From assembly GCA_028868825.1 (NCBI GenBank), contig JAGWTU010000021.1:1-64000 (forward strand): a stretch of DNA of 64,000 nt, given 5' to 3'. A program made the translations under genes and the position numbers. Source of the stretch: Burkholderiales bacterium. GTDB taxonomy: Bacteria > Pseudomonadota > Gammaproteobacteria > Burkholderiales > Burkholderiaceae_C. The notes beneath the pieces were generated by a model that was not told where the DNA came from, ran no database searches, and saw only the letters and a program-made list of their open reading frames with translations. Positions 54,989 to 62,800 of this stretch are shown in pieces; position 1 is the stretch's first letter, and every line of letters starts with the position of its first letter.

Positions 54989-56040
54989 GAGCCCAGCCTT
55001 TCCATGATCTTCTTCTGCGCCAGCGAGGCGACGAGCACGAGGACGAAGAAGAACAGCGTCATCGCCGAGCCGTAGCCGATGTCCTGCTCGCGGAAGCCGA
55101 CGCGCACCGCGTGGTAGATGATGGTGCTGGTGGCGTCGCGCGGCCCGCCGCCGGTCAGCATGTCGACCTGGGTGTAGAGGCCGAACGCCGCGATCGTCGT
55201 CGCCAGCACGACGAAGACGATCGTGCGTCGCAGCCCCGGCACCGTGACATGGATGAACTTCTGCCAGCGGCTGGCGCCCATCACCTCGGCGGCCTCGTAT
55301 TGCTCGACGGCGATGCCCTGCAGCCCCGACAGGAAGATCAGCATCTGGAATCCCGCGCCCTGCCAGGCCGACATGATGGCGATCGACAGCATCGCGATAT
55401 GCGGGTCGCCGAGCCAGTCGGGTTGCGGCGCATCGGCGCCGAAGATCGCCTGCAGCATCTGGTTCGCGAGACCCGATTCGGTGTGCAGGATCAGCCCCCA
55501 CAGCGCCGCGACGACGGCCATCGAGGTCACGACCGGTGCGAAGAACACCGTGCGCAGCACGATGCGGCCGCGGAACTGCCGGTTCACCCACAGCGCCATC
55601 GCGAAGGCCAGCGAGCATTGAATCGGCACGACGAGCAGCGCGAACAGGAAGGTATTGGCCAGCGAACGCAGAAACTGCGGATCGCGGGCTCCGACGAAGC
55701 CGACGGCGTCGCCGACGCCGTAGCTGCCGAGAAACTGGAACCCTTCGTAGCCCGCCGGGTTCTCGCGCTTCAGCCGCCGCCATTGCCGCGACGGGATCCT
55801 GCGCTCGACATCGCCCTGTGGCGGCGTCGGCGCGACGACCTTCAGCGTGAACATGCGCGCGTAATTGTCGAGACCGATCCACTCGAATCGGTCGGTCTGC
55901 AGCAGCTTGATGTTGCTGAAGCTGAAGGCCAGCGCCATCGCGAAGGGGATGACGATGAAGGCCGTGAACAGCAGCAGCGCCGGGCTCAGCAGCGGCAGCA
56001 CCTCGGACCAGGGGGCATGGCCGTGCCTGTCAGTAGCCAT
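54985..56040 (-). CDS. Sugar ABC transporter permease (MalF type)
   Basis: 351 aa from ATG 56040 (MATDRHG); ATG 56046 is equally possible. It overlaps the binding-protein gene by 11 bp. There is an enlarged periplasmic loop after TM1 (about residues 55-125, including QWRRLKRENPAGYEGFQFLG), longer than in short MalF homologues. The EAA loop is QYEAAEVMGASRWQKFIHVTVPGLR. It forms the membrane pore with the MalG-type permease. Confidence 0.92.
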   Translation of the reverse strand: MATDRHGHAPWSEVLPLLSPALLLFTAFIVIPFAMALAFSFSNIKLLQTDRFEWIGLDNYARMFTLKVVAPTPPQGDVERRIPSRQWRRLKRENPAGYEGFQFLGSYGVGDAVGFVGARDPQFLRSLANTFLFALLVVPIQCSLAFAMALWVNRQFRGRIVLRTVFFAPVVTSMAVVAALWGLILHTESGLANQMLQAIFGADAPQPDWLGDPHIAMLSIAIMSAWQGAGFQMLIFLSGLQGIAVEQYEAAEVMGASRWQKFIHVTVPGLRRTIVFVVLATTIAAFGLYTQVDMLTGGGPRDATSTIIYHAVRVGFREQDIGYGSAMTLFFFVLVLVASLAQKKIMERLGS

Positions 56041-57274
56041 AGTCATGGTTGCGCTTGAGATCCTGTTGGATGGCTTCGACGGCGCGGTCCAGCGCATCGG
56101 CCGGGTCGGCACCTTCGCGCACCTCCTTCAAGGCGCGCTCGAAGCTGCTGCTGATCATCGGGTAGGCGGGGGTCTCGGGGCGTATCACGGCGTCGGCGCG
56201 GGCGAGTTCGAAGAAGATGCGGCCGAAGCCGCCGCGCCGGTACAGCGGCGTCGCGTCGGCGGCGGCCTCGCTCGTCGGCATCAAGCCGGTGGCGTTGGCA
56301 AAGGCCGTGATCTCGGGCGTGCTGATCAGATGCTCGATGAATTCGCGCGCGCCGTCCGGATGCGGGCAGCTGCTGGAGATCGCCCATTGCCAGGAGCCGG
56401 CGCCGATGCGCGGGCCATGGCCGAAATCGGGCGGCGGCATCGCGACGAGGTCGTCGCCGAACTTGGCCTGGAATTCGGGCAGGGCCCAGGATCCGTTGTA
56501 GTCGAACACCGAGCGCCCGCTGGGGAACGACTGGTCGTCTATCGGTTTCCTCGCCGCGAGCTTCTCGTCGAACAGCGACTGGTAATAGTCGAGCACGGCC
56601 AAGGCCTTGTCGCTGTTCAGGTAGCCGTCGACCTGGTTGTAATTGCGGCGATCGATGAGGTCGGTGCCGGCGCTCTGCAACCAGGGCGCGTAGGCATAGG
56701 CCACCCATTCGCCACCCCATTGCGCGTTGAGTTCCAGCGGATAGCGGCGGCCCGCGCGCACGAGGCGGCGCAGGATGTCGCGGAACTCGTCGGCGGTGTA
56801 GGGATGGTCCAGCGTCGCCTCGCGCACGCCGTTCTGGCGCAGCACGCTGCGGCGCGCGAACAGCGCCAGCGCGACGTCGAACTGGCCGACGGCGTAAAGC
56901 CTGCCCTTGTAGGTGGCGCGCGCGCCGGGGATCAGCGCGTCGGCCCCGCGCGGACGCAGGCTGCCTTCGAGCGGCCGGATATGGCCGGCCCAGGCGAAGT
57001 TGGGCACCGTCGGCTGGTCGAGGTCGAGCACGCAGGGCAGCCGGTGCGTCATCGCCGCAGCGACGATAGCCTGCTGGTACGAGCCCTGCGGCAGCGTCTC
57101 GGTGACGATGCGCCAGCGCGATTGCCCGGCATTGAAGCGGGCGACGGCCTCGGCGCTGACCTTCATCTCGCTGTCGCCGGTTTCGTGGCGCCAGATCTTG
57201 ATCTCGGTCGGCTGGGCCTGCGCGTTCGCCGTGGCCGCGAGCGCGAGCAGCAGTGATGCGAGCAGTCGCTTCAA
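56030..57274 (-). CDS. Sugar ABC transporter substrate-binding protein (MalE/UgpB type)
   Basis: 414 aa from TTG 57274: GGGAG lies five bases upstream (57280-57284), and the peptide starts directly with the signal LKRLLASLLLALAATANAQA, whereas the longer frame to 57508 has 78 residues of unlikely sequence. The mature chain begins QPTEIKIWRHETGDSEM, the first strand of cluster B/UgpB proteins. It carries GQFDVALALFARRSVL and FPSGRSVFDYNGSWALPEFQ. First gene of the ABC/GH32 operon, facing the secreted GH32 gene. Confidence 0.88.
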   Translation of the reverse strand: MKRLLASLLLALAATANAQAQPTEIKIWRHETGDSEMKVSAEAVARFNAGQSRWRIVTETLPQGSYQQAIVAAAMTHRLPCVLDLDQPTVPNFAWAGHIRPLEGSLRPRGADALIPGARATYKGRLYAVGQFDVALALFARRSVLRQNGVREATLDHPYTADEFRDILRRLVRAGRRYPLELNAQWGGEWVAYAYAPWLQSAGTDLIDRRNYNQVDGYLNSDKALAVLDYYQSLFDEKLAARKPIDDQSFPSGRSVFDYNGSWALPEFQAKFGDDLVAMPPPDFGHGPRIGAGSWQWAISSSCPHPDGAREFIEHLISTPEITAFANATGLMPTSEAAADATPLYRRGGFGRIFFELARADAVIRPETPAYPMISSSFERALKEVREGADPADALDRAVEAIQQDLKRNHDYGY

Positions 57275-57429
57275 ACCGGCTCCCTGGCTGCCGGGGCGTC
57301 GTTGCCGGCGTCGCTGCCACGCGAGACGGCGTGCAGGGGCCTGCCCGACACAGGGGCCCGGCGTAGTCGGGCGGCGACACAACTCATGAATCCGATCCGG
57401 TTGGAGGTTGATGCCTGAGGGTTGAGATT

Positions 57430-57447
57430 TGACTATCGATAGCCAAA
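57430..57447 (-). promoter_or_regulatory. Operator-like palindrome, site 1, in the fructan divergent region
   Basis: On the minus strand TTTGGCTATCGATAGTCA; the core 16 bases are a near-perfect dyad centred on CG (7 of 8 half-site positions pair). It is 156 bp before the binding-protein start. Length and CG-centred symmetry are those of LacI-family operators. It matches site 2 (57631-57648) at 15 of 18 positions. Confidence 0.6.
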
Positions 57448-57630
57448 CGTTGCACAGAATACGGCGGCATCCCTTCGGCTCCATAGGTAGTTCTCCTGAT
57501 ACGGTCACGACCCGGTCGGGCGCGGTCGTCGGCCCACCGGGCCGCGACGCGCGGCGCGCGGCATCGACGCGACGGTCGCGGGATTACCCCAGGTGACGGC
57601 CCGGGTTCCGGAAATTACCATCGAACGACA

Positions 57631-57648
57631 TTTGGCAATCGATGGACA
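57631..57648 (+). promoter_or_regulatory. Operator-like palindrome, site 2, in the fructan divergent region
   Basis: TTTGGCAATCGATGGACA, 15 of 18 identical to site 1. It overlaps the first ATG of the secreted GH32 frame (57642), where a bound repressor would block transcription, or else it implies that translation begins further in (57723). A weaker related half-site (ACCATCGAACGACA) directly precedes it at 57617-57630. Confidence 0.6.
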
Positions 57649-60068
57649 TGCAACCGATCCCACGCTCATCGCCTGACCGGGCCGCCGACGTCGCCACCGA
57701 CGTCGATGCACGGGCCGGCCGCATGGGTGCGCCGGATGCTGCCGGTGCCAGCAAGGTCGGGCGCCGGCGCGTGGCTTGGCTGGCCGCCGGCCTGTGCGCC
57801 GCCATCGTCGGCCTGAGCCCCGGCAGCGCGGCGGCGCAGTCGTTGCCGGCGCCGCTGCTCGCCATCGACTTCGATCGCCTGGCCGAGGGTGCGCTGCCCC
57901 GCGGCGTCTCGATCACGACGCAATTCCGCGCCCCCGACGTCGTGCCCGGCGTGATCGGCTCGGCCTGGCGCACCGACGGCTTCTCCAGTCATGCGCAGGC
58001 CGACCTGGCGCTCGACGCGCACCAGGGCTACACGATCTCGCTGTGGCTGGCGCTCGAGAGCTTTCCTTCCGACCTCGAAGTGCCGGTGGCCGAGTTGTCG
58101 CCCTCGTCGATCGCGCAGCAGGCCGCGAACGGCGCGGGCTTCGATCTGCATATCGACACTTACGGACGTTGGGGATTCCGAGTCGCCACCGCGGCAGGCG
58201 AGCTGAACGCGGCCGCCCCCAAGACCTTCCCGTTGCGCCGATGGACGCACGTGGTGGCCAGCGTCGACCCCGCATCCGGCGCCGTCGATCTCTACCAGGA
58301 CGGCGCGCGGGTCGCCTCCGCCCACGGTGCGGCGCCCCTGACGCTGAAACTGGCGCAGGCCCCGCTGCAACTGGCCACGCCGCCCAGGCTGGCGAAGATT
58401 CTCCAATTCACGATCAATCGGCTGAACGCAGCCTACGACCTCGTCGCCGTCTACCCGGGCGCATTGACGCCGGCGCAATTGGCGCTGCTGCCCGGACCGG
58501 CGGCGTCGCAGGTGCCCTCTGCGGATCGCTCGCTCGTCGTCCCCGAAAGCCGTTTCGCCGGCGATTTCCTGCGCCCGCGCGTCCACCCGATGCCGCCGGC
58601 GAACTGGACCAACGAGCCGCATGGCTTCGTCCGCTTCGGCGATGCCTGGCATCTGTTCTACCAGCGCACGCCCAACGGTCCGTACAAGACGCAGATGCAC
58701 TGGGGGCATCTGACGAGCCGCGACCTCGTGCATTGGGAATCCCTGCCCGACGCGCTTTGGCCCGAGCTCCAGACCGACCGCTTCGGCTTCGACATGAAAG
58801 GCATCTGGTCGGGCAACGTCATCGTCGACGGCGGCAAGGCCTACGCCTTCTACACCAGCGTCAACCATGGCGACCGGCTGGCGGCCAGCAATCCCGGCAT
58901 CTCGATGGCCGTCAGCGACGATCCGCAACTGATCCATTGGCGCAAGCTGGGACCGATCCTCAATACCGAAGCCGTCAAGGATTTCCGCGACCCGTTCCTG
59001 TGGCAGGAGGGCGACAGCTGGCACATGCTGATCGGCGCCGCCCTCGCCACCGGCGGCGGGCTCGAGTATCTCGTGCTGAAGCCGGGCGAGAAGGGCGCGC
59101 GTTGGGAAGTCCAGCGCCGCTTCAGCGAACTGGCCTACCCGATCATGGACCCGGCGTCGGTGATCTGGGAAATGCCGGTTTTCGAGCAGCTCAGTGATCG
59201 CACGTCCATCCTCGTCGTCAATCCCATCGGCGGCAAGGTCAGCAAATACGGCGACCCGGCCACGAGAGCCGTCTATTGGACGGGCGAATGGTCGGGCGGC
59301 CTTTTCAAGCCCTACTTCCGCGACCCCAAGAACCTCGATCTGCTGCCGGGGCACCTCGCACCGACGGTGGCCCGCGCGGCCGATGGCACCTTGCGCGCCA
59401 TCGGCATCGTCGACGAGCGACGCACACCCCTGTCGCAGGAGCGCGCCGGCTGGGCCAACGCCCTCGGCCTGCCCCGTGTCTGGACCCTGCTGCCCGACGG
59501 CAGGACGCTGGGCCAGGCGCCCGCGCCTGAACTGCGCGCCCTGCGCGGCGAGCAGCGCATCGCGCGCGACGCGATGCCGCTCGGCCGCGAACCGATCACG
59601 GTGGCCCACGAGGGGCATGCCTACGAACTGCTCGTCGACCTCGGCGCCCGCGCAGCCGAACCGGCACCGATACGGATCGACGTCCTGGCCGCCGCCGACG
59701 GCAGCGAATACACGCGACTGATCTTCGACCAGGCCAGGCAGCGCGTCGTCGTCGACAAATCGCATGCATCGCGCGCGCCGAACGACGAAGGCCCGCAGGT
59801 TCTGCAGGGCGATTACGACAGCGCCGCCTTCGGACCGATGCGCCAGTTGCACGTCTTCGTCGACGGCTCGGTCGTCGAGGTCTATATCAACGATGCCGCC
59901 GCCTACGCGGTGCGCAGCTACCCCTCACTGGCCACGAGCACGCAGTTGCGCCTGTCGACAGACGGCACGAGTCCCACCCCAGTGAAGATGCAGCTTTGGC
60001 CGTTACGCGATCCCGCGGGATCGCAGCGGCAAGCCATTACAGCAGCAGCCAAGGAGACCCAACCATGA
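57642..60068 (+). CDS. Secreted GH32-like fructan-active protein with N-terminal LamG-like domain and variant nucleophile
   Basis: 808 aa from 57642; the start may instead be 57648 or 57723, the latter placing Met just before the signal peptide RRRVAWLAAGLCAAIVGLSPG. Next is a LamG-like jelly roll (about 60-280, GYTISLWLALESFP and WTHVVASVD). The GH32 propeller follows with W322-T-N-E325-P-H-G328 where W-M-N-D-P-N-G is usual, FRDP with Asp450, and IWEMP with Glu510. The C-terminal sandwich has LHVFVDGSVVEVYIN. The catalytic Asp is thus replaced by Glu. Either an altered mechanism/specificity or a binding role is possible. It overlaps the TonB receptor start by ATGA. Confidence 0.88.
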   Translation: MDMQPIPRSSPDRAADVATDVDARAGRMGAPDAAGASKVGRRRVAWLAAGLCAAIVGLSPGSAAAQSLPAPLLAIDFDRLAEGALPRGVSITTQFRAPDVVPGVIGSAWRTDGFSSHAQADLALDAHQGYTISLWLALESFPSDLEVPVAELSPSSIAQQAANGAGFDLHIDTYGRWGFRVATAAGELNAAAPKTFPLRRWTHVVASVDPASGAVDLYQDGARVASAHGAAPLTLKLAQAPLQLATPPRLAKILQFTINRLNAAYDLVAVYPGALTPAQLALLPGPAASQVPSADRSLVVPESRFAGDFLRPRVHPMPPANWTNEPHGFVRFGDAWHLFYQRTPNGPYKTQMHWGHLTSRDLVHWESLPDALWPELQTDRFGFDMKGIWSGNVIVDGGKAYAFYTSVNHGDRLAASNPGISMAVSDDPQLIHWRKLGPILNTEAVKDFRDPFLWQEGDSWHMLIGAALATGGGLEYLVLKPGEKGARWEVQRRFSELAYPIMDPASVIWEMPVFEQLSDRTSILVVNPIGGKVSKYGDPATRAVYWTGEWSGGLFKPYFRDPKNLDLLPGHLAPTVARAADGTLRAIGIVDERRTPLSQERAGWANALGLPRVWTLLPDGRTLGQAPAPELRALRGEQRIARDAMPLGREPITVAHEGHAYELLVDLGARAAEPAPIRIDVLAAADGSEYTRLIFDQARQRVVVDKSHASRAPNDEGPQVLQGDYDSAAFGPMRQLHVFVDGSVVEVYINDAAAYAVRSYPSLATSTQLRLSTDGTSPTPVKMQLWPLRDPAGSQRQAITAAAKETQP

Positions 60069-62785
60069 AGATCCGCAAGGGCGTCGTCCCGTTCGGAATA
60101 TTGCCGCTGGCCCTTGCGGCACAGTCGGCGTTTGCGCAGCAGGCCCCGGGCGACGCGCCGCCACCGGCGGCCGCGCCGGCCGCCACGGCGTCCAGCGCCA
60201 AGGCGCCCAGCGGCGACGGCGGCTCGGCGCAACAGGTCATCATCACCGGCGTCGGCGGCAAGGAGGTGTTGAAGAAGGACGCCACCTACACCGTCAACAC
60301 GCTGACCGACGCCGACATCCGGCGCCTGGCGCCGATCAGCACGGCCGACCTGCTGCAGAACGTCCCCGGCATCTTCGCCGAAGGCAGCACGGCCGGCGAG
60401 GCCAGCAACAACATCACCGTGCGCGGCCTGCCCGTCACCGGCGGCTACCGCTACGCGCCGCAGCTGATCGACGGCCTGCCCTGGTTCGAAGAACCCGAGG
60501 TGCCGTTCATGAACAACGACGTCGCCGTGCGCGACGACCTGATGACCAAGCGCGTCGAGGTCGTCAAGGGCGGCACCGGCGGCATCCTCTACTCGAACGG
60601 CCTCGGCGCCACCGTCAACCACATCACGCGCATCGGCGGCCAGGCGCTCGAAGGCGGCTACAAGCTCGAGGTCGCCGACTACCACTTCCTGCGCAACGAC
60701 TTCTTCCTGTCCGGGCCGATCAACAAGAACCTGACGTTCGCGGTCGGCGGCTTCTACCGCACCTCCGACGGCCTGCGCAACACCGGCTACACGGCCGACA
60801 AGGGCGGTCAGCTGCGCGGCAACCTGGTCTACCTGACCGACGACGGCCGCACCGAGTTCCAGCTGCATGCGCTGAAGATCAACGACCGCACGGCCTTCTA
60901 CCAGAACGTGCCGTTCCAGATTGCGGCGATCTCGCAGCCGGGTACGCCGGCTGATCCGGTGCGCATCGACATGAATGCCGTGTGGCCGATCGGCATCGAC
61001 TTCGCCCATGGCACGGTGGCGTCGCCATCCAACCGGCATTTCCGGATGCTGGGCGAGTACGGCGAGCGCCAGGTCGACATGGCCGACGGCATCCACCCCG
61101 ATTTCGACATCTATACGTTCAAGTTCAGCCACGAATTCGAATCGGGCTGGACCTTCGACGGCGGCCTGCGCCACACCTCGGGGAGCAGCGGCTTCAACGG
61201 GCTGTTCACCGGCAACGACACGACGACGGCGGCGCGCTTCAACAATGCGCGCTACAACAACGACGTGCTGCGCTTCGCCTCGTTCTACCCGACGGCCACC
61301 GGCGTCGCGGCCTACACGCTGGGCAGCAACACCAAGGTCGCCGACAGCGCCTACCTGGACTACCTGATTCCCTTCATCGCGACGACCGAGGCCAAGAGCA
61401 CGTCGGTCGACCTGAAGCTGAGCAAGACGGTGGACTGGAAGGGCAAGCACCAGCTGACGCTCGGCGCCTACCTCACCGACTATTCGAACAAGCAGAACTT
61501 CCAGCAGTCGCTGCTCGTCTCGACGATAGGCGAACACCCTGAACTGGTCGAGCTGCGGGCCATCGATGCCAGCGGCAAACCGGTCGGTCCGTCGGTGACC
61601 TCGGGCGGCGTGATGCGGCTGGGCTTCAACGGCTATCTGGCCGACACCAAGGTCAAGGGCGAGGCGCTGTATTTCCTCGACCATTGGGAGTCGCAGGACA
61701 GGCGCCTGAAGCTCGATCTCGGCGTGCGCCATCAGACGCAGCGCGCCAACGTCGTCTACAACGTGCGCGACCAGGTCACCGACATGACGCCCGCGGGCGT
61801 CGTTCCCGGCAGCTCGGCCGACACGATCGCCGACAACGAGATCCTGCTGCCGGGTGCGAACCAGTACCTGAATTCCAGGCTCAGCGGCACCGGCTGGTCG
61901 GTGGGCGGCAATTACGCGCTGCGGCCGAATATGGCGGTCTATGGCCTGGTGTCGAGTTCGTTCCGCCTGCCCAGCCTCGAACAGCTGAACCAGCTCCAGT
62001 TCGACCCGAATTCGCCGGGCAGCAAGGTCGAGAAGATCATGCAGTACGAGGGTGGCCTGCGCTTCTACGCCGACACCTGGGATACGCAGGTCGCGCTGTT
62101 CTACAACAAGTTCAGCCCGCGCGACCAGTATGTCGACTACCGCGATTTCACCTCGTCGCAATGCAAGATGAACGGCACGGTCGTCGACATCAACAGCTGC
62201 CCGCAGGTGCGCGAGTTCTACCGCATCGGCATCCAGAACGTCGGCGCCGAGGTCGAAGTCGCCTGGCGCCCGCCGGCGGCCAAGGGCGTCGAGCTGCGCT
62301 TCAACGGCGTGCTGCAGGACCCCAAGGTCGTCGACGCCAACTACCGCACCGTCAAGGAACTGCGCACCAACGACGTCGTGACCGGCTACGCCTTCGAGCA
62401 GATCGGCGAGGACGGACGCCGTCCGCGTCGACTGGCGCAGGTGATGCTCAACCTCCAGGGCAGCTGGGACACCAAGTCCTACACCGGCCTGCCGTTCAAG
62501 CCGTATTTCAAGTACACCTATTTCGGCAGCCGCTATTCCGAATCGCAGGACGTGAACGTGACGCTGTACCCCGCCTATTACCACATCGACGGCGGCTTCA
62601 TCTGGGACTTCAGCAAGAACAGCGCATTCCAGTTCCATGTCTCGAACATCACCAACCGACTCTCGTTCACCGAGGGCGACCCCGTCTTCACCGATCTGAA
62701 GGGCCCCAACGGGGCCACCAACCGGGGTGTCGCCCGGCCGCTGTTCGGCCGCACGGTGCGTGCCATGTACACCTACTTCTTCTGA
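60065..62785 (+). CDS. TonB-dependent receptor of the fructan locus
   Basis: 906 aa from ATG 60065, coupled to the GH32 stop. The signal peptide (FGILPLALAAQSAFA) is followed by a Pro/Ala linker, then a plug domain: QQVIITGVGGKEVLKKD, ISTADLLQNVPGIFAE, NNITVRGLPVTGGYRYAPQL and VEVVKGGTGGILYSNGLG. The barrel ends VRAMYTYFF. Its size suggests a carbohydrate or oligosaccharide importer (SusC-like in role, although without the Bacteroidetes N-terminal CarboxypepD domain). Between a secreted GH32 and a surface lipoprotein, it probably imports fructan fragments. Confidence 0.92.
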   Translation: MKIRKGVVPFGILPLALAAQSAFAQQAPGDAPPPAAAPAATASSAKAPSGDGGSAQQVIITGVGGKEVLKKDATYTVNTLTDADIRRLAPISTADLLQNVPGIFAEGSTAGEASNNITVRGLPVTGGYRYAPQLIDGLPWFEEPEVPFMNNDVAVRDDLMTKRVEVVKGGTGGILYSNGLGATVNHITRIGGQALEGGYKLEVADYHFLRNDFFLSGPINKNLTFAVGGFYRTSDGLRNTGYTADKGGQLRGNLVYLTDDGRTEFQLHALKINDRTAFYQNVPFQIAAISQPGTPADPVRIDMNAVWPIGIDFAHGTVASPSNRHFRMLGEYGERQVDMADGIHPDFDIYTFKFSHEFESGWTFDGGLRHTSGSSGFNGLFTGNDTTTAARFNNARYNNDVLRFASFYPTATGVAAYTLGSNTKVADSAYLDYLIPFIATTEAKSTSVDLKLSKTVDWKGKHQLTLGAYLTDYSNKQNFQQSLLVSTIGEHPELVELRAIDASGKPVGPSVTSGGVMRLGFNGYLADTKVKGEALYFLDHWESQDRRLKLDLGVRHQTQRANVVYNVRDQVTDMTPAGVVPGSSADTIADNEILLPGANQYLNSRLSGTGWSVGGNYALRPNMAVYGLVSSSFRLPSLEQLNQLQFDPNSPGSKVEKIMQYEGGLRFYADTWDTQVALFYNKFSPRDQYVDYRDFTSSQCKMNGTVVDINSCPQVREFYRIGIQNVGAEVEVAWRPPAAKGVELRFNGVLQDPKVVDANYRTVKELRTNDVVTGYAFEQIGEDGRRPRRLAQVMLNLQGSWDTKSYTGLPFKPYFKYTYFGSRYSESQDVNVTLYPAYYHIDGGFIWDFSKNSAFQFHVSNITNRLSFTEGDPVFTDLKGPNGATNRGVARPLFGRTVRAMYTYFF

Positions 62786-62800
62786 TTCGGGAGAACGACG

